A stretch of 10,307 nucleotides of DNA. Origin: Actinomycetota bacterium (GTDB taxonomy: Bacteria; Actinomycetota; Thermoleophilia; Gaiellales; Gaiellaceae). Made by a program: the position numbers and the translations under genes. The notes below the pieces were generated by a model, which had not been told where the DNA came from, did no database searches, and saw only the letters and a list, made by a program, of their open reading frames with translations. Numbering within the stretch: position 1 is the stretch's first letter; each line of letters starts with the position of its first letter. This document shows, in pieces, positions 1 to 7,092 of this stretch. The stretch lies in contig JACDCN010000053.1 of assembly GCA_013817555.1 (NCBI GenBank), positions 1 to 10,307 of the forward strand. The letters run 5' to 3'.

Positions 1-1338
1 GTGGTCGACAACAAGGATCCGCTCTTCTTCTACTCCTACGCGGGTGCGCTCTGGATTGGTGGCTGGCGCGCACCGTTCGCGCTCGAGGGCGTGTGGCTCG
101 CCGTCGCGGCGCTCGGGATCGCGCTCGTGTTGTACGAGCTCCGAGCTCCACGAGCGGCCGTGGTCGCAGGGTTCTTTCTCTATCCGCTGAGCCTCACCGC
201 CGACTGGTACCAGCCGGGGCTCTCGATGCTGGGGGCGCTCGCGATCGCGCCCGTCGCCGCGTGGCTCTGGCTCCGCGGGCAGTCCGCCGCCGCTGGGGTC
301 GCTCTCGGCATGGCGATCCTATTCAAGATCAACCTCGTACTCGTGACAGGCGCGCCCATCGCAGTCTTCCTGCTGCTGGGAGCCCCGGACGGCAGACGGG
401 TCCGGCAACTCGGGCGCGGAACGCTCGGGCTGCTTGCGGTCATGGGTGGGGCGGCCGCCTTCCTAGCCGCTCGCGGAGCACTCGCGAGCTACCTCGACGT
501 CCTCGGCTACAACGTCCACTACTCCGGCTCGCTGAGCGCGCAGGGTCCGCTCGACGGAGTCCGAGGCCATCTCGACATCGTCCGCGAGTACTTCCTCGCG
601 GCCGGACGTTGGCAGGCTCCGGCGGCGGTTGCCGCGCTGGGTCTCTTCGTGGCGGGGGCGTTCCTGGGTTGGAGGCCAGGCGGCCGGTCGTTCCGTGCTC
701 TCACGGCAACAGCCGTCGCGGCGCTGGTCGGGGTCGTGGTGACCCTCGCGCTGACCGCGCTCTGGAATCACCACCTCCAGATGCTCGCCTACCCGGCTGC
801 GCTGGGCGGGGCCGCGGTGGTCGCCGCCACCACCGCTCGTTTCGGAAGCCGGCTCGGGGCAGTCGTCGCTGCGGCCTGCATACTCTTCGCGGCGTGGTCG
901 TCGATGAAGTATGAGGTGGCGGCCGGCGCCTCCGCCCGCGCGTGGTCGGCCGATGCCGTGAGTGTGCCCGCGGAGGAGCTCGAGAAGGCGCGCCTGCGCT
1001 TCTACCCTCGATCCGCGCGGGTGACGTACATGGTCTTTGGCGGGAATAGCGAGAACGCGCACGCCGTGTTCGTCGACGATGCGTTCGCGCTCAGCTGCCG
1101 CTTCTTCCACCTCTACCCCTTCAGCCTCGAGGAGCAGTTTGCGGAGACGCTCGCCTGCGGAGCACGAGAGAAGCCCATGCTCGTGCTCGTCACCCTGGGG
1201 TTCTTGGACGACCGCGCCGGGGAAGGGCCCTGGGGCGCCTTCGTACGTGGGGCTCGCCGGTTCCTCGACGCGCGGTACGACAAGATCGGTACGGCCTATC
1301 CCGGATTCCAGGTCTGGAAGCGGAAAGAGACGGCATAG
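1..1338 (+). CDS. GT-C membrane glycosyltransferase, C-terminal part (5' end outside window)
   Basis: Membrane glycosyltransferase of the GT-C fold (ArnT/PMT-like), expected to transfer a sugar from a polyprenyl-phosphate donor on the outer membrane face. The frame is open from base 1 and ends at TAG 1336-1338, giving 445 visible residues. The GTG at base 1 is probably an internal Val: residues 3-10 (DNKDPLFF) match a loop that in this superfamily follows an N-terminal acidic motif and first membrane segment, both absent here. About ten hydrophobic segments follow between residues 30 and 300, including NHHLQMLAYPAAL near 256-268, which resembles the conserved late-helix region of GT-C enzymes. 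Residues about 305-445 form a soluble C-terminal domain. The stop overlaps the GTG start of the next gene by one base, so the two are probably translationally coupled. The acceptor and sugar cannot be read from the sequence. Confidence 0.85.
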   Translation: MVDNKDPLFFYSYAGALWIGGWRAPFALEGVWLAVAALGIALVLYELRAPRAAVVAGFFLYPLSLTADWYQPGLSMLGALAIAPVAAWLWLRGQSAAAGVALGMAILFKINLVLVTGAPIAVFLLLGAPDGRRVRQLGRGTLGLLAVMGGAAAFLAARGALASYLDVLGYNVHYSGSLSAQGPLDGVRGHLDIVREYFLAAGRWQAPAAVAALGLFVAGAFLGWRPGGRSFRALTATAVAALVGVVVTLALTALWNHHLQMLAYPAALGGAAVVAATTARFGSRLGAVVAAACILFAAWSSMKYEVAAGASARAWSADAVSVPAEELEKARLRFYPRSARVTYMVFGGNSENAHAVFVDDAFALSCRFFHLYPFSLEEQFAETLACGAREKPMLVLVTLGFLDDRAGEGPWGAFVRGARRFLDARYDKIGTAYPGFQVWKRKETA

Positions 1339-2357
1339 TGAATGTCAGTGGCGTCGCTCGGGCCGCGCGTCGCGCCGGTCGCGGGCTCGTTCGTCGCACG
1401 CGCACCGAAGGGACGTGGCTCGCCTCTCGCCGCGGAGAGGTCGACTTGGCGCTCTTCCACGAGTTCGCCCCTCCGCCCACGGGCGGCGGTCACCAGTTTT
1501 TACGCGCACTCGTGCGCGAGCTCGAGGCGCGCGACGTCGGCGTGGAGCTGAACCGCCTTTCGGCGCGAACACAAGCGTGCCTCTTCAACTCGTTCAACTT
1601 CGACTTCGTGCGTCTGCGGAGGCTCGCGCGTTCCGAATGCCGGATGGTGCACCGCGTGGACGGGCCGATCGGGGTCTACCGCGGCTTCGACGACGGCACC
1701 GACCGGCGGATCGCGGAGATCAACCACGACCTCGCCGACGCGACCGTCTTTCAATCGCGGTATAGCCTCGAGAAGCACCGGGAGCTGGGCTTCGAGCTGC
1801 GCGCTCCGGTGGTGATACCGAACGCCGTCGATCCTGCGATCTTCTATCCGCCCGCGAACCGTGAGCCGCTCGACGGGCGCAAGATCAGGCTGGTCGCGGC
1901 GAGTTGGTCGGACAACCGGCGCAAGGGTGTCGAGACCCTCGAGTGGCTCGACCGCTACCTCGACTGGGAGCGCTATGAGATGACGTTTGTCGGAAACGCG
2001 CCAGTCGAGCTCCGGCGGATCCGCGCTGTCGGGCCCGTCGACTCCAAGGGGGTCGCGGGTCTGTTTCGAGGACATGACCTGTACCTGGCCCCGAGCCGGG
2101 ACGATCCCTGCTCGAACGCGCTCCTGGAGGCGCTCGCCTGCGGGTTGCCCGTCGCGTTCCTCGAGAGTGGAGGCCACCCGGAGCTGGTCGGTGAAGGTGG
2201 GCTCCCGTTTCAGGCGGACGAGGAGCTTGCAGAGGTGCTCGACCGGCTCGTGGAAGAGATCGAGCTGCGGCGGGAAGCGATCTCGACGCCGTCGATCGCC
2301 GAGGTGGCCGGTCGCTACCTCGAAGCGCTCGGTGTGATAGTCCAGCCGCTTCCGTAA
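1338..2357 (+). CDS. GT4-type (GT-B fold) glycosyltransferase
   Basis: Cytosolic retaining glycosyltransferase that should use a nucleotide sugar to extend a glycan (339 aa, normal for the family). The GTG start overlaps the previous TAG by one base, and a purine-rich GGAAAGAG at 1322-1329 can serve as ribosome binding site. Visible motifs are a Gly-rich acceptor-side loop PPTGGGHQFL (residues 46-55), HRVDGPIGVYRG (105-116), PNAVD (161-165), a basic phosphate-binding stretch SDNRRKG (191-197), and the C-terminal signature DPCSNALLEALACGLPV (256-272). In that signature the first acidic residue of the E-x7-E pair is Asp256 and the second is Glu264. The N-terminus (about 1-35) is basic and may be peripheral. 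The neighbours (GT-C enzyme upstream, sugar methyltransferase downstream) support a role in polysaccharide assembly. Family is secure; substrate is unknown. Confidence 0.93.
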   Translation: MNVSGVARAARRAGRGLVRRTRTEGTWLASRRGEVDLALFHEFAPPPTGGGHQFLRALVRELEARDVGVELNRLSARTQACLFNSFNFDFVRLRRLARSECRMVHRVDGPIGVYRGFDDGTDRRIAEINHDLADATVFQSRYSLEKHRELGFELRAPVVIPNAVDPAIFYPPANREPLDGRKIRLVAASWSDNRRKGVETLEWLDRYLDWERYEMTFVGNAPVELRRIRAVGPVDSKGVAGLFRGHDLYLAPSRDDPCSNALLEALACGLPVAFLESGGHPELVGEGGLPFQADEELAEVLDRLVEEIELRREAISTPSIAEVAGRYLEALGVIVQPLP

Positions 2358-2371
2358 GATCGCGATCTGCC

Positions 2372-3049
2372 GTGGCGAACTATCTTCGACGCGCCGGCAA
2401 GGCCGCTTCCTTCCGCGTCGCCCGCCGGCTCGATCGCGCCGCTCTTTCCCGCGCGCATGAGGTCTTCTACGCCTCGAATGCGTGGACTCAGGCGACATGG
2501 CTCGGCAGCCAGGCGCTCAAGAACCCTCTCGACCTCTGGATCTACCAGGAGATCATGGCCGAGACTCGACCCGATGTCGTCATCGAGACCGGCACCTATC
2601 GGGGCGGGAGCGCGCACTTCCTGGCTTCGGTCTGCGACCTGCTTGGCTCGGGCGAGGTGGTCTCGATCGACATCGAGCCGCTGCGTGACGACTATCCGCA
2701 GCACCCTCGCATCACATACCTGGCGGGCCGCTCCTCCACCGATTCGGAAGTTCTCGGCGAAGTGCGCAAGCGCGTGGAGGGGCGACGGACCATGATCGTG
2801 CTCGACTCCGATCACTCGCAGGGGCACGTCGAGGCCGAGCTCGAAGCCTACGCGCCGCTGGCGCCGATCGGGTGCTACCTGATCGTCGAAGACTCGAACA
2901 TCGGGCAGATCCGCGACGACCTCATGCCGGGGCCGCTGCAGGCGATCGAGGCGTTTCTGGCTGGGAGAAACGACTTCGAGATCGACCGCGAGCGCGAGAA
3001 GTTCCTGCTCACGTTCAACCCGAGCGGCTATCTCAGGCGAGTGCGCTAG
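2372..3049 (+). CDS. CmcI / rhamnosyl O-methyltransferase family SAM-dependent methyltransferase
   Basis: SAM-dependent methyltransferase of the family that joins cephalosporin hydroxylase CmcI with mycobacterial rhamnosyl O-methyltransferase (225 aa, a typical length). The Rossmann SAM-binding loop is ETGTYRGGSAHFLA (residues 72-85), followed by the acidic strand end SIDIEP (98-103). LDSDHS (144-149) and VEDSNI (172-177) correspond to the acidic positions that bind a divalent metal in CmcI. The GTG start lies 14 bases after the upstream stop; no strong Shine-Dalgarno is visible, so coupling is likely. Its TAG stop overlaps the stop of the convergent gene by four bases. In this cluster, which also carries a GDP-mannose 4,6-dehydratase, O-methylation of a deoxyhexose such as rhamnose is the best guess. 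Automatic pipelines may label it cephalosporin hydroxylase, which the context does not support. Confidence 0.9.
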   Translation: MANYLRRAGKAASFRVARRLDRAALSRAHEVFYASNAWTQATWLGSQALKNPLDLWIYQEIMAETRPDVVIETGTYRGGSAHFLASVCDLLGSGEVVSIDIEPLRDDYPQHPRITYLAGRSSTDSEVLGEVRKRVEGRRTMIVLDSDHSQGHVEAELEAYAPLAPIGCYLIVEDSNIGQIRDDLMPGPLQAIEAFLAGRNDFEIDREREKFLLTFNPSGYLRRVR

Positions 3050-4896
3050 GCGCAGTCGGTGGTGCGGACGTCCGCCGTCGTCTGGGCGCCGACCACGCGA
3101 ACCTCGCCGTTCGTCTGCCAGAGCACGAGCCCAGCGGCCGTTCCGGTGGCGAGCTCCCGCCCGACCAGCCCGATTCCCGGTTGCGTGTAGACGTAATCGG
3201 CGGTGAACGGAGCTCCGTCTTCGAAGACCAGCCGCCCGCTCTCAACCTCGACGCGATCGAGCGGGATCCCGTCCGGGATCGAGTCTCCGATGTAGGCAGC
3301 GCGGTCCACGGTGACGTTGAAGAACTCCGTTGCGAACAAGGCGTGACGCGTGAGGGTCGAGACAGGGCACGCGTCGGACTCGATGTAGAGCTTCGTCACG
3401 CGCGCGTCGTCCGGGAGGAGCTCGTCGATCCACGCGGGCTCGAGTCCGCCTCCGAGCACCGCGTTCTCCGGCGCATCGATCATCCGATCCCATGCGAAGA
3501 CCGCGGTTGCCGCGAACACCGCGAGAACGGTCGCGGGGAGAGCCAGGCGCCAGCGGCGCGGGAGGATGAGTCCGGCCAGGAGGAGACCGACAACGAACAC
3601 CGCAAGCAACAAGCGCCCCGAGATCGCGCCCGGCCCGGCCGTCTGGCTCTCGAGCCAGACCCAGAGCGCTCCCGGAACCGTGTCGATCCCGGCCTCGTTC
3701 GCGAGCTGGCGAAACGGCAGGATCGCGGGGAGAACGAGAGCGAGGACGGCGCCACTCGCGGTCGCGACGAGCGGCCGCGGCAGGCCATCGGCGAGCCAGG
3801 CGACGAGCACGATCAGCCAGAGCGGGACGAGATAGAACGCGTAGCGGTCGTGTAGCCGGTCGTAGGCGTAGGGCGTGCTGTTGAAGGCAGCGACGACGAG
3901 CAGGCCGATCGCGTTCGCGGAGAGGAAAAGCGCAGCAAAGGCCGCAGACGCCTCCGATCCCGCCCGACCGCAGCGGATCAGAGCGGCGAGCACGATGGGG
4001 GTGACCGCGAGCGGTACGACCGCGAGGTAGATCTCGAAGTCGGCCAGGTGGTACACGAGCCACTTGGCCACCTGGAGCGGGTCGTAGCCGCGCCACAGCT
4101 CCCAGTACGCGCCGAAGGACTCTCTCGGGGAGCTGCCGGAGACGATGCGGCTCGCGAGGACTCCCACTGCGAGCACGAGCGGCACGGCGCTCGGCCACAA
4201 CTGAAAGACGTCCTTGCGCGTCCGCGGACGTCTCGCCGGAAGGATCAACCAGAGGAGCGCAAGTCCGAGGATCCACGTCACGTACAGCGCGCCGAACTGC
4301 GGACGGGTCGCGAACGCAGCCGCCACAGCGGCGAGCAAGGCGAATTGGCGACCAGTAGTCGGGCTCTCGAGGGCGAGCATGATCGCGTAGAGCGCCCCCG
4401 CGGCGGTGAAGAACGCGAGGCTCTCCGTCATCACCGTTGCGACCGAGATCGACGAGGGAATCGCGACCGAGAGCCCTGCTGCGAGAACCGCCCACCACTC
4501 GGGGACCAGTCGCCTGGCGAGCAGGTACACGGGGATCGCCGTCAACGCGAAGAAGAGCGCGTTCGCAGCCTTGAAGACGTCGTAGGCTGCGGCAAGGCCC
4601 GAGGTGAGCAGAAGGATCCCTGCGAGGACGAGCGCATACAGCGGTCCGTACCCGTACTCCCCGCCACGCAGGCCAAGGCCCTCCCCCTCCGCGAGCGATG
4701 AGCCGGCGATCGCGTACCGAACCTCGTCCGGATGCACGCGAGGAACGTCGATGAGCGACGCGAGCAGGGTGTAGACCGCGAAGGCGCCGGCGACGACCGC
4801 CGCGAGCGCGACCAGCGGAGCGCGCGAGTGGGTATCCGCGATTTCGGTGGCCGAAGTGGGCTCCGAGCTCACGGTGGGCTCTGTCACGGTGGCCAC
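3046..4896 (-). CDS. Polytopic GT-C glycosyltransferase
   Basis: Integral membrane glycosyltransferase (616 aa) of the GT-C superfamily, likely using a polyprenyl-phosphate sugar. After a polar cytosolic N-terminus (1-26) comes a first membrane helix (about 27-50) and then HPDE (55-58), the Asp/Glu-containing first external loop that is catalytic in this fold. YGYGPLYALVLAG (81-93) fits the next conserved region. About twelve helices follow to residue 470, with TRPQ at 197-200 and DRYAFYLVPLW at 350-360 as further family-like landmarks. Residues about 470-616 form a soluble extracytoplasmic domain. The start chosen is GTG 4894-4896; another GTG three codons later is equally possible, and neither has a clear Shine-Dalgarno. 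It is transcribed against its left neighbour, with overlapping stops, and diverges from the dehydratase gene. Substrate is unknown. Confidence 0.9.
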   Translation of the reverse strand: MATVTEPTVSSEPTSATEIADTHSRAPLVALAAVVAGAFAVYTLLASLIDVPRVHPDEVRYAIAGSSLAEGEGLGLRGGEYGYGPLYALVLAGILLLTSGLAAAYDVFKAANALFFALTAIPVYLLARRLVPEWWAVLAAGLSVAIPSSISVATVMTESLAFFTAAGALYAIMLALESPTTGRQFALLAAVAAAFATRPQFGALYVTWILGLALLWLILPARRPRTRKDVFQLWPSAVPLVLAVGVLASRIVSGSSPRESFGAYWELWRGYDPLQVAKWLVYHLADFEIYLAVVPLAVTPIVLAALIRCGRAGSEASAAFAALFLSANAIGLLVVAAFNSTPYAYDRLHDRYAFYLVPLWLIVLVAWLADGLPRPLVATASGAVLALVLPAILPFRQLANEAGIDTVPGALWVWLESQTAGPGAISGRLLLAVFVVGLLLAGLILPRRWRLALPATVLAVFAATAVFAWDRMIDAPENAVLGGGLEPAWIDELLPDDARVTKLYIESDACPVSTLTRHALFATEFFNVTVDRAAYIGDSIPDGIPLDRVEVESGRLVFEDGAPFTADYVYTQPGIGLVGRELATGTAAGLVLWQTNGEVRVVGAQTTADVRTTDCA

Positions 4897-4961
4897 GCAG
4901 ACGATCGTAGATGGCCACCGGGACGCGCTTGCTTCCGATCACCGCGGTAACGTCTCGGGCC
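4897..4961. promoter_or_regulatory. Divergent intergenic region, likely holding promoters for both flanking genes
   Basis: These 65 bases separate the divergently oriented GT-C gene (minus, start 4896) from the dehydratase gene (plus, start 4962), so promoters for both should lie in or near here. I could not identify a convincing -35/-10 pair or an operator by eye. The plus-strand frame stays open up to an ATG at 4911, which would shorten this gap to 14 bases; see the dehydratase entry for why I prefer 4962. Confidence 0.35.
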
Positions 4962-5963
4962 ATGCCCTCGAAGCGTGCGTTGATCATCGGCATCTCCGGG
5001 CAGGACGGCTCGCTGCTCGCGGAGCTCCTGCTCTCCCAGGGCTACGAGGTCGTCGGTGTCGTCCGCCAGCCCGCGTCGACGCGGTTCGAGAACCTCGAGG
5101 CGATCCGCGGACGGATCGAGTTGCAGCAGGCGGACGTCCTCAGCGAGATCTCCCTCGTGGATGTTCTGTCGGCCTGCCAGCCGCACGAGGTGTACAACCT
5201 TGCGTCCCCGTCCTTCGTTCCGATGTCCTGGAAGCAGCCCGTGCTCACGGCCGAGTTCGCGGCTGTCGGTGTCACGGCGCTGCTCGAGGCGATCCGTCGG
5301 GTCGACGAGGGCGTTCGCTTTTACCAGGCGTCCTCGAGCGAGATCTTCGGCGAGTCTCGCGAGGTGCCACAGACGGAGGAGACGCCACTCGCGCCGGTGA
5401 CGCCGTACGGAGTCGCCAAGGCGTACGGCCACTTCATCACGCGCAGCTATCGGCGGCGCTACGGACTCTTCGCATCTTCAGGGATTCTCTACAACCATGA
5501 ATCGCCGCGTCGTCCTCTCGACTTCGTCACCCGCAAGGTCTCCCACGCGGCCGCCGCGATCAGCCTCGGGCTCAAGAGCGAGGTGCTCCTCGGCAACCTG
5601 GACGCGCGCCGCGACTGGGGATACGCGGGCGATTATGTGCGCGCGATGTGGCTCGTGCTCCAGCAGGACGAGGCCGACGACTTCGTGATCGCGAGTGGGG
5701 AGACCCACAGCGTGCGGGAGCTCGCCGCGACTGCTTTCGCGCATGTCGGACTCGATTGGGAGGAGCACGTGCGCGTGGACGACACCTTGATCCGCGGCAA
5801 GGCGGAGCTCCACGACATCGTGGGGGACGCGTCGAAGGCGCGCAAGACGCTCGGATGGTCGCCGCGCGTCGACTTCGAGGGACTCGTTCAGCTGCTCGTC
5901 GACGCGGACGTCGAGCGGCTCCGCTCCCGGCTCGAGCCGGTCGAGACCCTCGCCGACATCTAG
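4962..5963 (+). CDS. gmd: GDP-mannose 4,6-dehydratase
   Basis: Short-chain dehydrogenase/reductase of the sugar-nucleotide type that converts GDP-D-mannose to GDP-4-keto-6-deoxy-D-mannose, the precursor of GDP-rhamnose, GDP-fucose and perosamine-type sugars. Numbering from ATG 4962 (333 aa): the NADP-binding loop is GISGQDGSLL (10-19); the active-site segment is YQASSSEIFGE (121-131), with Ser125 replacing the usual Thr and Glu127 conserved; the Tyr-Lys pair is Y149/K153 in PYGVAK; GILYNHESPRR near 173-183 followed by FVTRK is the diagnostic GMD signature; and a GDASKARKTLGW motif lies near the C-terminus. The frame also has an ATG at 4911 adding 17 residues, but family proteins begin just before the GISGQDG loop, so 4962 is preferred. 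It heads a tight run with the next two glycosyltransferases. GMD is favoured over related epimerases because of the NHESPRR signature. Confidence 0.9.
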   Translation: MPSKRALIIGISGQDGSLLAELLLSQGYEVVGVVRQPASTRFENLEAIRGRIELQQADVLSEISLVDVLSACQPHEVYNLASPSFVPMSWKQPVLTAEFAAVGVTALLEAIRRVDEGVRFYQASSSEIFGESREVPQTEETPLAPVTPYGVAKAYGHFITRSYRRRYGLFASSGILYNHESPRRPLDFVTRKVSHAAAAISLGLKSEVLLGNLDARRDWGYAGDYVRAMWLVLQQDEADDFVIASGETHSVRELAATAFAHVGLDWEEHVRVDDTLIRGKAELHDIVGDASKARKTLGWSPRVDFEGLVQLLVDADVERLRSRLEPVETLADI

Positions 5964-5978
5964 CAGTCGTGGCTGGTC

Positions 5979-7088
5979 TTGCGCCAACGACTCGGTAGGC
6001 CGCTTCGCCGCGCCGCGGTCGGCCTGCGGACGCGCAGCTGGGCTCCGCACTCGCGGCTGTTTCTCGCTTACGACGTCGAGGGCTGGGTACTCGAGTACGA
6101 GGCGCGGCAACTGGAACGGACTGCGCGAGCGCTCGGCGTGACACCTGGTCCCGCGCGGTGGGTGAAGGGCGTCGATCGGCAGTCGATCTTCCACCTGAGC
6201 CAGTTCACGCTTCTCCTGCATGACTTCGAGCGGCGGGACAACCGGCTCGGCTTGGCCTACTTTCACGGCCGCCCGGGCACGCCGGGCATGCCCGAGTTCG
6301 ACGCCTGCTTCGAGACGCTTCGTCGACGGCATGCGGAGATCGACCGGGTGCAGGTGACGTCAGGCGCGATGGAGGAGCTCATCTTGGAGACCGGTATCGC
6401 GGCCGAGAAGCTGCATCGGATTCCGATCGGGATCGACACGGAGGCATTTCGGCCTCGGACTCCGGAGACCCGGGCCGCCGCCCGTCACGCGTTGGGGCTG
6501 CCCGATTCCGCCTTTGTGGTGGGCTCCTTCCAGAAGGACGGCGTCGGCTGGGGAGACGGGCTCGAGCCGAAGCTGATCAAAGGCCCGGACGTGCTGCTCG
6601 AGGTCGCCGAGCGTCTCCATGAGCGTCTCCCCGAGCTCGTCTTCCTGCTCACGGGCCCCTCGCGCGGGTACGTGCGAACCGGGCTCGAGCGGCTCGGAGT
6701 TCCGTACCGTCACGCGCTCCTCCCCTCGGTCGACGCGGTCGCGCAGGCGTACGAGGCCATCGACGTCTGCCTCGTCACGTCGCGCGACGAAGGCGGACCG
6801 CGCGCCGTTCTCGAGGCGATGGCAACCGCGGTGCCGCTCGTGACCACGCGTGTCGGCCAGGCGCTCGACCTCGTACAGCACGGGGAGAACGGCTGGCTGG
6901 TAGACGTCGAGGACGTCGACGGACTGGTCGCATGGACGGCTCACGTCGCGGGAGCGTCCGCGAGCGACCTCGACGGCATCGTCGCTGCCGGACGGGCAAC
7001 CGCTGCCGCGAACGCGTACGAGGCGCTGCGTCCTCGCTGGCGCGAGCTCTTCCGCGGTTTCGTCGCGATGCCCGAGCTACGCGGGTGA
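5979..7088 (+). CDS. GT4-type glycosyltransferase
   Basis: Cytosolic GT-B fold glycosyltransferase, 369 aa. Motifs: FLAYDVEGWVLEYEA (28-42) near the N-terminus, an acceptor-side region ending in IDRVQVTSGAMEELI (121-135), PIGID (149-153), and a family-typical stretch SFQKDGVGWGDGLEPKLIKG (183-202) with a basic donor-phosphate contact near Lys201. The catalytic/donor signature follows at DEGGPRAVLEAMATAVPLV (270-288), with the complete E-x7-E pair Glu271/Glu279, then GENGWLVD (302-309). The start is TTG 5979: the in-frame codons before it lead straight to the upstream stop at 5961, and the next GTG lies well inside the conserved N-terminus. No Shine-Dalgarno precedes it, so translation probably depends on the dehydratase gene 15 bases upstream, which shares its reading frame. 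The donor may be the GDP-deoxysugar made by that neighbour (inference). Confidence 0.92.
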   Translation: MRQRLGRPLRRAAVGLRTRSWAPHSRLFLAYDVEGWVLEYEARQLERTARALGVTPGPARWVKGVDRQSIFHLSQFTLLLHDFERRDNRLGLAYFHGRPGTPGMPEFDACFETLRRRHAEIDRVQVTSGAMEELILETGIAAEKLHRIPIGIDTEAFRPRTPETRAAARHALGLPDSAFVVGSFQKDGVGWGDGLEPKLIKGPDVLLEVAERLHERLPELVFLLTGPSRGYVRTGLERLGVPYRHALLPSVDAVAQAYEAIDVCLVTSRDEGGPRAVLEAMATAVPLVTTRVGQALDLVQHGENGWLVDVEDVDGLVAWTAHVAGASASDLDGIVAAGRATAAANAYEALRPRWRELFRGFVAMPELRG

Positions 7089-7092
7089 CCAC

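Noticed and set aside
2872..3855. 327-codon plus-strand open frame
   Set aside because: It starts inside the methyltransferase and continues antisense to the GT-C gene. The product is rich in Arg, Glu and Asp without domain features.
4929..4953. Possible -35 (TTGCTT) and -10 (TAACGT) promoter before the dehydratase
   Set aside because: The spacing is only 13 bases and both boxes are weak, so it cannot be supported.
4911..4961. 17-residue N-terminal extension of the dehydratase from ATG 4911
   Set aside because: The extension has no family resemblance, would use most of the divergent promoter space and lacks a ribosome site. It remains possible.
3242..4993. 583-codon minus-strand open frame
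   Set aside because: It overlaps the GT-C gene on the same strand in another frame, its product is Arg-rich with no membrane helices or motifs, and it arises from GC-rich codon bias.
6271..6294. GCCCGGGC and CGGGCATGCCCG palindromes
   Set aside because: They are GC-only type repeats within a coding stretch rich in Gly and Pro (GRPGTPGMPE), as expected by chance at this composition, and no second copy was seen.
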